From: Plantibacter flavus
GTDB lineage: Bacteria > Actinomycetota > Actinomycetes > Actinomycetales > Microbacteriaceae
Direction: 5' to 3'
Length of the DNA stretch: 64,000 nt
Assembly: GCF_002024505.1 (NCBI RefSeq)
Contig: NZ_CP019402.1
Span: 434,001-498,000 of the forward strand
Part shown: in pieces, positions 50,838 to 58,919 of the stretch
Position numbering within the stretch: position 1 is the first letter of the stretch
Layout of the letters: each line of letters starts with the position of its first letter
The notes under the pieces: model-generated
The model's input: the letters and a program-made list of their open reading frames with translations, nothing else
Databases searched by the model: none
Told to the model about the DNA's origin: nothing
Made by a program: the position numbers and the translations under genes

Positions 50838-52061
50838 TCAGCGGGTGAGCGCCGGACCGTGACCCGGGGCGATCGTGCCCTGCAGGACGAGTGACGCGGC
50901 ACCGATGGCGGCCGCGTCGCGCGGGTTGGCGGAGAGCTCGACCACGATCGGGTGGGCCCGGCGGGCGAAGAACCGTTCCTCGAGCCGTTCCCTGATGGCG
51001 CGGGCGTAGAGCGAACCGGCGACCGCCATGCCGGGGCCGGCGAGGACGAGTCGGTCGAGATCGAGCAGATTCGCGAGCGTCACCGTGGCTGCGGCGACCC
51101 GGTCGGCCGAGAACCGGATGAGGCCGAGCGCCACCTCGTGACCGCTGACGGCCGCCCGGGCGAGCTGGTCGAAGTCACGGCTGAGGGTCTCCGGTGCGAA
51201 GCCGAGCCCCAGGCCGTCGAGACGGTCCCGCACCGCTTCGGCGGCGGCCATCACGGCCGCCGGTGCCGCGTACCGTTCCAGACAACCGCGGTTGCCGCAG
51301 TGGCAGGGGACACCGTCGACCTCGATGCTGATGTGACCGAGTTCACCCGCGTTCGAACTCGAACCGCGGTAGAGCGCACCGCCCAGCACCATACCGGCGC
51401 CGATGCCGGTGCCCATGTAGACGCAGGCGAACGACTCCGTCCGCGAGACCTGGCGGCTCCAGAACTCGCCGACGGCCGCGGCGGCGGCGTCGTTGTCGAC
51501 GACCACCGGCACGTCGAGGCTCTCCTGCAACGCCTGCTGCAGGGGGAAGTCGTCCCAGCGGACGAGCGTCGGTGGCCCGAGCAGCACCCCGCCGAGCTGG
51601 GCGATCGGCCCGGGTGCGACGACCGCGACCCCGGCTATCGACGGCGCCACGAGCCCCACCCCGGCGACGAAGTCGCGGTAGAGCGTCACGAGGCGATCGG
51701 TCACCTGCTCCGGCGTGGCCGATCCCGCGCCGTCGACGAGCTGCCGGCCGACCACGCCACCACGGACGTCGGTGGCGACGAGCGTGATCGACTCGAACCC
51801 GAGCTGCACGCCGATCCCGTACTTCGCACTCGCGTTGATCTCGAGGAGGGTCCGCGGTTTCCCGCCTCGGGGTGCTGCGCGGCCGGTCTCGCGGACGAGC
51901 CCGTCCTCGATGAGTCGACGCACGATGTTGGAGATCGACGGTTGGGTCAGGCCGGTCGCCTCGGTGAGCTCCGTGCGGCTGATCGTGCCGGCCGAGCGGA
52001 TGAGGTCGACGATGAGCGCCTGGCTACCGGGGCCCGACTGCACGGACTCGCGTCTGGCCAT
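50838..52061 (-). CDS. ROK-family transcriptional repressor (system F)
   Basis: 407 aa from ATG 52061 (GGGAGG 5 nt upstream; an upstream open stretch is not used). The winged helix is at about 12-65 (IVDLIRSAGTISRTELTEATGLTQPSISNIVRRLIEDG). The ROK domain has AGELGHISIEVDGVPCHCGNRGCLE, with the zinc-site His and cysteines and the conserved GELGH. The NDAAAAAVGE segment keeps the kinase-like Asp, but repressors of this group normally lack kinase activity. It is divergent from the sensor-only LacI-type gene and is the likely regulator of the mannan importer. Confidence 0.9.
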   Translation of the reverse strand: MARRESVQSGPGSQALIVDLIRSAGTISRTELTEATGLTQPSISNIVRRLIEDGLVRETGRAAPRGGKPRTLLEINASAKYGIGVQLGFESITLVATDVRGGVVGRQLVDGAGSATPEQVTDRLVTLYRDFVAGVGLVAPSIAGVAVVAPGPIAQLGGVLLGPPTLVRWDDFPLQQALQESLDVPVVVDNDAAAAAVGEFWSRQVSRTESFACVYMGTGIGAGMVLGGALYRGSSSNAGELGHISIEVDGVPCHCGNRGCLERYAAPAAVMAAAEAVRDRLDGLGLGFAPETLSRDFDQLARAAVSGHEVALGLIRFSADRVAAATVTLANLLDLDRLVLAGPGMAVAGSLYARAIRERLEERFFARRAHPIVVELSANPRDAAAIGAASLVLQGTIAPGHGPALTR

Positions 52062-52135
52062 CTGTCCCTCCCGGCGATCGTCGAGCGCGTAATGTGAGGG
52101 CCACACGACCACTCCTCACGAAAGGCCGCGTCCCG

Positions 52136-53005
52136 ATGGGTCTCGACGCCGAACAGACTATCGCGCAGCCCCGGCCGATCGGCCTCACGCTGTTCCGTGC
52201 CTCGGAGATCTACGGGGCTGAGCCGTTCTACCACGAGCTCATCGCGGGCATCGATCGCGTGGTCCGCCCGCACGGCCTGTCGGTGCTGCTGCGCGTCCTG
52301 CCGACGCGCGAGGAGGAGCTGCTGCAGCTCGGACGCTGGCAGCGGGACGGCACGGTGAGCGCCGTCATCCTCGTGGACCTCATCGACGACGACGAGCGGG
52401 TCGCCTTCGTCGAGCGCTCGGGCATCCCCGCGATCGTGATCGGCGCACCGACGACGGCGCAGGGGCTGCCGGCCGTCTGGACCAACGACGCGGTCACGAT
52501 GCACGAGGCCGTCGACCACCTCGTCTCCCTCGGGCACCGGCGGCTCGCGCACGTCACCGGTCCGCGCGAACTCACCCACACGCTCTCGCGCATGGAGGCG
52601 TTCACCCTCGCCTCCGACCTGCCCGAGGTGGACACCGTCTCGATCGGCGGCGACTACTCCCGGGCGTCCGGTGTCCAGGCCATGCAGGCGCTGCTCGCAC
52701 AGGACCCGCGACCGACGGCGGTCGTCTTCGACAGCGACGTCATGGCGCTCGGCGGCTTGCAGGCCGTACAGGAGGCCGGATTGCGCGTCCCCGACGACCT
52801 GTCGATCGTCGCGTGGGACGACTCGTCGCAGTGCCAGCTGTCCGACCCGCCGATGTCGGCGCTCAGTCACGACGTCCAGCGCATCGGTGAGATGGCGGGC
52901 GAGGAGCTCTTGGAGCTGCTCGCCGGTCGTGTGGGCACCACTCGCGAGGCCCCACATGCCGTGGTCATCGAGCGCTCCACCTCGGGGATCGCCCCGGCCG
53001 TCTGA
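52136..53005 (+). CDS. LacI-type sugar-sensor protein without DNA-binding domain
   Basis: 289 aa. From residue 13 the chain reads as a LacI/periplasmic-binding-like effector domain (PIGLTLFRASEIYGAEPFYHELIAGID, VDHLVSLGHRRLAHVTGP, DLSIVAWDDSSQCQLSDPPMSALSHDVQRIGEMAGE). The helix-turn-helix and hinge that should precede it are absent, and the 74 bp upstream of the ATG lead straight into the divergent ROK gene, so nothing can encode them. ATG 52136 has AAAGG 10 nt upstream; GTG 52094 is an alternative and still adds no HTH. No signal peptide. It may be a decayed regulator or a stand-alone cytoplasmic sugar sensor. Sensor sequence resembles that of the system C LacI (LSILSWEDSMLCQLATPP). Confidence 0.82.
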   Translation: MGLDAEQTIAQPRPIGLTLFRASEIYGAEPFYHELIAGIDRVVRPHGLSVLLRVLPTREEELLQLGRWQRDGTVSAVILVDLIDDDERVAFVERSGIPAIVIGAPTTAQGLPAVWTNDAVTMHEAVDHLVSLGHRRLAHVTGPRELTHTLSRMEAFTLASDLPEVDTVSIGGDYSRASGVQAMQALLAQDPRPTAVVFDSDVMALGGLQAVQEAGLRVPDDLSIVAWDDSSQCQLSDPPMSALSHDVQRIGEMAGEELLELLAGRVGTTREAPHAVVIERSTSGIAPAV

Positions 53006-53047
53006 GTCGCGCCGAGCGGCCGGTGGCCCTGGCTTCCTGTGACCGAG

Positions 53048-53076
53048 TTGTTATATAAATTAATAATGTTTAGTCT
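53048..53076 (+). promoter_or_regulatory. AT-rich predicted promoter/operator of importer F
   Basis: TTGTTA (53048-53053), 17 bp, TAGTCT (53071-53076). The spacer is almost pure A/T and includes the palindrome TTATATAA (53051-53058) and ATTAAT, an island in 70% GC DNA. TAGTCTTG (53071-53078) is shared with the ROK site at 45839-45846. A likely target of the ROK repressor of this locus. Confidence 0.55.
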
Positions 53077-53160
53077 TGACGTACGCGGGACGGCAGACGA
53101 TGCTGGACAACGAGCGAGGAGGCGACCCGGCCCTTCGCCCCCACGAACGAAGGAGTTCCC

Positions 53161-54459
53161 ATGTCCCGGAGACCGATCATCGGCCTCGCCGCGACGGCTG
53201 CCGCCGCGGCACTCGTCCTCAGCGGCTGCTCCGGCGGTGCCGCCAACGACGACGGTAAGCCGAACGGTGAGATCACCGTCCTCACCAACCGCACCGACCT
53301 CGTCGACACCACCTTCAAGGACTACGCGAAGGAGTTCGAGAAGCAGTACCCCGGCACCACGGTCAAGTTCGAAGCCCTGACCGACTACGAGGGCGACGCC
53401 AAGATCCGCCTCAACTCGAAGGACTACGGCGACGTGCTCCTCATCCCGTCCTCGAACGTCACGAAGGACCAGTACGCCAACTTCTTCGAGCCGCTCGGCA
53501 GCACCGAGGAGCAGTCCAAGACCTACCGCTTCGCGAACGAGGCCTCCTTCGACGGGACGGCCTACGGCGTCTCGACCTTCGGGTCCGCCATGGGCTACGT
53601 CTTCAACCGCGACGTCTGGACGAAGGCCGGCATCACCGAGCCCCCGGCAACCGAGGAGGAGTACCTGGCCGCGCTCGAGAAGATCAAGGCCACCGGTTCG
53701 ATCCCGTACTACACGAACTACAAGGACGGCTGGCCGCTCGCGACGCTCGAGGGCAACCTCGGAGCGGTGCAGGGCCCGAAGGTCCGCACCGAGATGATCG
53801 CGACCGACAGCCCGTGGACCGAGGGCAACGACCAGTACAACATCGACGGTCTCCTCTTCGACACCGTCGCCGCCGGTCTGAGCGAACCCGACCCCACGAC
53901 GACCAACTGGGAGGAGTCGAAGAACCTGCTCGCCTCCGGTGAGATCAGTTCGATGGTCCTCGGCTCGTGGGCCGTCTCGCAGATGCAGGACGCCGCAGAG
54001 AAGGCCGGCGAGTCCCGCGACGTCATCGGCTTCTGGCCGATGCCGTGGAAGACCGACGAGGGCTTCACCTCCGTCACCGCCTCCGACAAGTTCCTGGCGG
54101 TCAGCAAGTACTCCAAGAACAAGGCGACCGCGAAGGCGTGGATCGACTGGTTCACGAACGAGTCCGGCTTCGCCGCCAGCCAGGGTGCGATCAGCCCGGT
54201 CATCAGCGACCCGGCACCCGACACGCTGTCCGACTTCGCCGACCTCGGTGTCACCTACCTGGAGCTCGCTCCCGACCCGGTCGGCAAAGAGGCCGTGATC
54301 AACGACATCGCGAACGCCGCCGAGATCGACCTCTTCGGCAACACCTACCGCCAGAAGCTCATCGACATCGCCCGCGGCGCCGCCGACGGCGACAAGGAGA
54401 GCGCCTTCGCCGACCTGAACGAGCGCTGGGCGGCAGCCCGCGCCGACGTCGCCGAGTAG
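53161..54459 (+). CDS. Importer F: substrate-binding lipoprotein
   Basis: 432-aa solute-binding protein with lipobox LSGC (Cys23). Binding-protein features are EITVLTNRTDLVDTTFKDYAKEFEKQYPG (about 40-68) and GYVFNRDVWTKAGITEPPATEEEYLAALEKIK, with GEISSMVLGSWAVSQMQ later. ATG 53161 follows GAAGGAG. Acidic and Lys-rich relative to neighbours. First gene of the mannan operon that runs to 63869. A long hairpin separates it from the first permease. Confidence 0.9.
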   Translation: MSRRPIIGLAATAAAAALVLSGCSGGAANDDGKPNGEITVLTNRTDLVDTTFKDYAKEFEKQYPGTTVKFEALTDYEGDAKIRLNSKDYGDVLLIPSSNVTKDQYANFFEPLGSTEEQSKTYRFANEASFDGTAYGVSTFGSAMGYVFNRDVWTKAGITEPPATEEEYLAALEKIKATGSIPYYTNYKDGWPLATLEGNLGAVQGPKVRTEMIATDSPWTEGNDQYNIDGLLFDTVAAGLSEPDPTTTNWEESKNLLASGEISSMVLGSWAVSQMQDAAEKAGESRDVIGFWPMPWKTDEGFTSVTASDKFLAVSKYSKNKATAKAWIDWFTNESGFAASQGAISPVISDPAPDTLSDFADLGVTYLELAPDPVGKEAVINDIANAAEIDLFGNTYRQKLIDIARGAADGDKESAFADLNERWAAARADVAE

Positions 54460-54468
54460 CACCCGACC

Positions 54469-54525
54469 GGCGCCCGGGCCCACGAACCCCCTCAGCGGAC
54501 CTCCGGTCCGGCGGGCCCGGGCGCC
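54469..54525 (+). terminator. Nested stem-loop between binding-protein and permease genes (attenuator-like)
   Basis: Outer 13-bp arms GGCGCCCGGGCCC (54469-54481) and GGGCCCGGGCGCC (54513-54525), with an inner 6-bp hairpin CGGACC-TCC-GGTCCG (54496-54510). No T-run. It probably lets the binding protein be expressed above the permeases, as at 15260-15286 in system B. Confidence 0.7.
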
Positions 54526-54559
54526 ACCCACCCACTCCAGCGAATCGAAGGCAACGAAC

Positions 54560-55519
54560 ATGGTCACAGTCCAGGGAGCGTCACCCGCCACCCGAGCGGT
54601 GGTGACGAACCATCCACGCCGCGCGCGCACACTGCGGCCGGGCAGACCGCCGAAGGCCACCGGCTCGCGCGTCACCCCTTGGCTCTTCCTGCTGGTGCCG
54701 CTCGCCTTCCTGATCGTGCTCACCTACGTGCCGGTCGCGAACATGTTCTGGTACAGCCTCACCTCGTGGGACGGCCTGGAGCCCGAGCAGGAGTTCGTCG
54801 GCATCGACAACTTCGTGCAGATCTTCACGAAGCCGGAGATCTTCCAGGTCTTCTTCGTCAGCCTGTACTACCTCGTCGGTGCCGTCGCCCAGCTCGTCCT
54901 GGCCCTCTACCTGGCCACGCTGCTGAGCTTCCGCACCCGCTTCAAGAACCTCTTCAAGGGCGTCATCTTCTTCCCGTACCTCATCAACGGGGTCGCGATC
55001 GGTCTGGTCTTCCTCTACTTCCTCCGACCCGGCGGCACCCTCGACGCCCTGCTCGCGGCGGTCGGCGTGCAGGACACCCCGCAATGGTTGGGCGACCCGT
55101 CCTTCGTGAACGCGTCCCTCGCGGCGACCTCGGTCTGGCGGTACATGGGCCTCAACTTCGTGCTCTTCCTCGGCGCCATCCAGTCGGTGCCGTCGGAGCA
55201 GTACGAGGCCGCCGACCTCGACGGTGCCAACTCGTGGCACAAGTTCCGCTTCATCATCCTGCCGAGCATCCGGCGCATCCTCGGCCTGTCGTTCATCCTG
55301 GCGATCGCCGGCGCTCTGTCCGCCTTCGAGATGCCGTACATCATGACCGGCGGTGCCAACGGCTCCGAGACCTTCGTGATCCAGACCGTGAACACGGCCT
55401 TCAAGTTCTCCAAGGTGGGGCTGGCGTCGGCGATGGCCGTCGTGCTGCTGCTGATCGTCCTCATCATCACCTTCGTCCAACGCCGGGTGTTCCCCGACGA
55501 GAAGGGAGGCGAGTCGTGA
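54560..55519 (+). CDS. Importer F: ABC sugar permease (MalF-type)
   Basis: 319 aa. ATG 54560 has GAAGG upstream. A basic 40-residue tail, then helix TPWLFLLVPLAFLIVLTYVPV; EAA loop QYEAADLDGANSWHKFRFII. In the canonical six-helix arrangement. The stop overlaps the next gene by GTGA. With the downstream mannan enzymes the likely substrates are manno-oligosaccharides. Confidence 0.88.
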   Translation: MVTVQGASPATRAVVTNHPRRARTLRPGRPPKATGSRVTPWLFLLVPLAFLIVLTYVPVANMFWYSLTSWDGLEPEQEFVGIDNFVQIFTKPEIFQVFFVSLYYLVGAVAQLVLALYLATLLSFRTRFKNLFKGVIFFPYLINGVAIGLVFLYFLRPGGTLDALLAAVGVQDTPQWLGDPSFVNASLAATSVWRYMGLNFVLFLGAIQSVPSEQYEAADLDGANSWHKFRFIILPSIRRILGLSFILAIAGALSAFEMPYIMTGGANGSETFVIQTVNTAFKFSKVGLASAMAVVLLLIVLIITFVQRRVFPDEKGGES

Positions 55520-56436
55520 CCGCCACCACCGACCGACCGGTCTCCGCGTCCGCTCCCGAGCCCCGCACCCCGCTGCGGCGGACGAGGCGCGGGCCGAAGC
55601 GTCCGCAGGGCGCCGGAGCCCTCACCGCGACGACGATCAAGTACGCCTCGCTCATCATCGCGAGCCTCTTCGCCGTCGTCCCCCTCGCCACGATCTTCAT
55701 GCTCGCGTTCAAGACCGACCGCGAGCAGCGGACGACCGGCCCGCTCACCCCGCCGTCGAACTGGTTCAACTTCGACAACTTCGTCGTCGCGTTCGATCAG
55801 GGCGGCATGGTCACGGGCTTCCTCAACACCGCGATCATCCTGCTCGTCTCCGTCGCCGGGACGATCCTGATCGGCACCATGTCGGCGTACGCGCTCGACC
55901 GGTTCCGGTTCCGCGGCCGGAAGCTCGTCATGGGGCTGTTCCTGCTCGCGACGCTCGTCCCGTCGGTGACCACGCAGGTGGCCACGTTCCAGGTCGTTTC
56001 GGCGCTCGAACTGTTCAACACCCGCGGCGCCGCGATCCTGCTGTTCATGGGGACCGACATCGTCGCGATCTACATCTTCCTGCAGTTCATGCAGTCGATC
56101 CCGGTGTCCCTCGACGAGGCCGCGATGCTCGACGGTGCGAACCGCTTCACGATCTACTGGCGCATCATCCTCCCGCTGCTGAAACCCGCCGTCGCGACGG
56201 TCGTGATCATCAAGGGCATCGCCATCTACAACGAGTTCTACATCCCCTTCCTGTACATGCCGTCGCAGGACCTGGGGGTGATCTCCACCTCGCTGTTCCG
56301 GTTCATGGGACCGTTCGGCGCCCAGTGGCAGATCATCGCGGCCGGGACGATCCTCGTGATCATCCCGACGCTCGTCGCCTTCCTCTTCCTGCAGCGATAC
56401 ATCTACAACGGCCTGACCTCTGGAGCAACCAAGTGA
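55516..56436 (+). CDS. Importer F: ABC sugar permease (MalG-type)
   Basis: 306 aa from GTG 55516 (4-bp overlap). The first helix is YASLIIASLFAVVPLATIFMLAF. EAA loop LDEAAMLDGANRFTIYWRII. It ends RYIYNGLTSGATK. GTGA overlap with the beta-mannosidase gene, so importer and enzymes are made from one polycistronic mRNA. Confidence 0.88.
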   Translation: MTATTDRPVSASAPEPRTPLRRTRRGPKRPQGAGALTATTIKYASLIIASLFAVVPLATIFMLAFKTDREQRTTGPLTPPSNWFNFDNFVVAFDQGGMVTGFLNTAIILLVSVAGTILIGTMSAYALDRFRFRGRKLVMGLFLLATLVPSVTTQVATFQVVSALELFNTRGAAILLFMGTDIVAIYIFLQFMQSIPVSLDEAAMLDGANRFTIYWRIILPLLKPAVATVVIIKGIAIYNEFYIPFLYMPSQDLGVISTSLFRFMGPFGAQWQIIAAGTILVIIPTLVAFLFLQRYIYNGLTSGATK

Positions 56437-58919
56437 GCATCATCGACACCGCCACCGTCCGTCCCCTGACCACCCGCCTCCTGCACGAGGGGTGGAGTCT
56501 GCGTGCGGTCGGCGGTGCGGTCCCCGAGGCCTTCGTCGGGACGAGCGTCCCCGCGACGGTGCCCGGCCTCGTGCACACGGACCTCCTGGACGCAGGGCTC
56601 ATCCCCGACCCCTTCCTCGACCGCAACGAGCACCTCGTGACGTGGATCGGATCGACGGACTGGGAGTACCGCACCACCTTCGCCTGGGAGCCGGACGGCC
56701 ACGAGCGGCACGACCTCGTGTTCGAGGGACTCGACACCGTCGCCACGGTCACGGTGAACGGCTCGGTCGTCGCGACCACGCGGAACCAGCACCGCACCTA
56801 CCGCATCGACGTCGGCGCCGTCCTCCGCGAGGGCGAGAACGACCTCGTCGTGCACTTCGCGTCGCCCGTCGCAGCCGCCGACGTCGCGAGCCTCGAGATC
56901 GGCTACCGCCCGCACACCTACTCCCACCCGTTCAACGCCATCCGCAAAGCCGCCTGCAACTTCGGCTGGGACTGGGGGCTCGACGCCGCGTCCTCCGGCC
57001 TCTGGAAGCCCGTGAGTCTGCAGTCCTGGTCGACGGCCCGGCTCGCCTCGGTGCGTCCGGTCGTGACCGTCGACGGCGGCCAGGGCCGGGTGGCCGTGCA
57101 CGTCGACGTGGAACGCGCCGGCGACGGTGATGTCGCCCTGGCGCTCTCGGCCACGGTCGCCGGCGTGGACGCCGAGGTCGTGCTCCCGGCCGGTGCCGGT
57201 TCCGCCGTCGTCGAGCTCACTGTCCCTGACGCCGAGCTGTGGTGGCCACGCGGCTACGGCGAGCAGCCGCTGTACGACCTCGACGTCGCGCTCGGGCAGG
57301 ACGAGGCACGCCTCGGCGAGTGGTCGAAGCGGATCGGCTTCCGGACCGTCGCCGTCGAACTCGAACCCGACGCCGAGGGCACCTCGTTCCGCTTCGTCGT
57401 GAACGGTGAGGCCGTGTGGGTGCGCGGCGCCAACTGGATCCCCGACGACGCCTTCGTGACCCGCGTCGACCGCGCCCGGCTCGCGCGCCGGATGGACCAG
57501 GCCGAGTTCGCGAACCTCAACCTGCTCCGCATCTGGGGTGGCGGCTACTACGAGTCCGACGACTTCTACGAACTCTGCGACGAGCGCGGGATCATGGTGT
57601 GGCAGGACTTCCTCTTCGCCTGTGCGGCCTACGCCGAGGAGGAACCGCTGTGGAGTGAGGTCGAGGCGGAGGCGCGCGACAACATCACGCGCATCATGCC
57701 GCACGCGAGCCTCGTGCTCTGGAACGGCAACAACGAGAACATCTGGGGCTTCGAGGAGTGGGGCTGGGAGAAGCGCGTCCAGGGCCGCACCTGGGGCATG
57801 GGCTACTACCTCGACCTGCTGCCGCGGCTCGTCGCCGAGCTCGACCCGGCCGGCAACTACACCGCGGGCAGCCCCTGGTCGGGGACGCCGGACATCCCGG
57901 CCAACGACCCGGACCACGGATCCGTGCACCTGTGGGAGCTGTGGAACCGCGTCGACTACCCCGCCTACCGCGACGTCTCGCCGCGCTTCGTGGCCGAGTT
58001 CGGTTGGCAGGGGCCGGCGACGTGGTCGACGATCGGGCGGGCCATCTCGGACTCGCCGCTCACGCCGGAGTCGCCCGGCATGATCCACCACCAGAAGGCG
58101 ATCGACGGCAACGACAAGCTGACCGACGGACTCGTCGCCCACCTGCCGCTCCCGGACGACACCGAGGACTGGCACTGGGCGATGTCGCTCAACCAGGCGA
58201 ACGCGGTGACGGTGGCGATCGAGCACTTCCGGTCCTGGAGCCCGCGCTGCATGGGATCGATCGTCTGGCAGTTGAACGACTGCTGGCCCGTGACCTCCTG
58301 GGCCGCCGTCGACGGCGACGAGCGCGCCAAGCCACTGCTCTATGCGCTCAAGCACGTCTACGCCGATCGCCTCGTGACCGTCCAACCGCGTGGCGAAGGC
58401 CTCGTGGTCGCCGTCCTCAACGACGGACCGGACGCCTGGGCGGACGAGCTCGTCATCCGACGCCTCCGGTTCGACGGGACGGAACTGGCCTCCGTGCGGG
58501 TCCCGGTCGACCTGGACCGACGCTCCTCGACGCTCGTCGAGATCCCCGAAGCGGTCGCGGTCGCGGGATCGACGACCGACGAGGTGCTCGTCGCCACCCT
58601 CGGTGCCGAACGCGGCTTCTGGTTCTTCGCCGAGGCTCGCGTGTCTGCGCTCCCCGCTCCACGCCTCAGCATCGAGATCGCTCGCGAGGAGGGCGGGTAC
58701 GCCGTGACCGTCGCGGCGGAGTCCTTCCTGCGCGACCTCACCCTGCTCGTGGACAAGGTCGACCCGGCCGCCGTCGTCGACGACCAGCTCGTGACGCTCC
58801 TGCCGGGTGAGCGCGTGACGTTCCGCGTGCGGACCGAAGCCGAACTCGGCGAGGACGAGCTCCGGTCGAGGCGGGTCGTCCGCACGGCGAACCAGCTGGT
58901 CGAGGACTGGGCGCGGTGA
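56433..58919 (+). CDS. Beta-mannosidase, GH2 family (system F)
   Basis: 828 aa from GTG 56433, no signal peptide. The domain order is as in other GH2 mannosidases: sugar-binding domain with NFGWDWGLDAASSGLWKP near 176-193, immunoglobulin-like domain, then the barrel with acid/base Glu435 in VLWNGNNENIWG and nucleophile Glu522 in RFVAEFGWQGP; conserved RIWGGGYYESDDFYELCDERG. It cleaves imported manno-oligosaccharides to mannose, feeding the kinase and ManA downstream. It is the paralog of the enzyme at 26989-29526 (same length class, same motifs). Stop overlaps the ROK kinase by GTGA. Confidence 0.93.
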   Translation: MSIIDTATVRPLTTRLLHEGWSLRAVGGAVPEAFVGTSVPATVPGLVHTDLLDAGLIPDPFLDRNEHLVTWIGSTDWEYRTTFAWEPDGHERHDLVFEGLDTVATVTVNGSVVATTRNQHRTYRIDVGAVLREGENDLVVHFASPVAAADVASLEIGYRPHTYSHPFNAIRKAACNFGWDWGLDAASSGLWKPVSLQSWSTARLASVRPVVTVDGGQGRVAVHVDVERAGDGDVALALSATVAGVDAEVVLPAGAGSAVVELTVPDAELWWPRGYGEQPLYDLDVALGQDEARLGEWSKRIGFRTVAVELEPDAEGTSFRFVVNGEAVWVRGANWIPDDAFVTRVDRARLARRMDQAEFANLNLLRIWGGGYYESDDFYELCDERGIMVWQDFLFACAAYAEEEPLWSEVEAEARDNITRIMPHASLVLWNGNNENIWGFEEWGWEKRVQGRTWGMGYYLDLLPRLVAELDPAGNYTAGSPWSGTPDIPANDPDHGSVHLWELWNRVDYPAYRDVSPRFVAEFGWQGPATWSTIGRAISDSPLTPESPGMIHHQKAIDGNDKLTDGLVAHLPLPDDTEDWHWAMSLNQANAVTVAIEHFRSWSPRCMGSIVWQLNDCWPVTSWAAVDGDERAKPLLYALKHVYADRLVTVQPRGEGLVVAVLNDGPDAWADELVIRRLRFDGTELASVRVPVDLDRRSSTLVEIPEAVAVAGSTTDEVLVATLGAERGFWFFAEARVSALPAPRLSIEIAREEGGYAVTVAAESFLRDLTLLVDKVDPAAVVDDQLVTLLPGERVTFRVRTEAELGEDELRSRRVVRTANQLVEDWAR

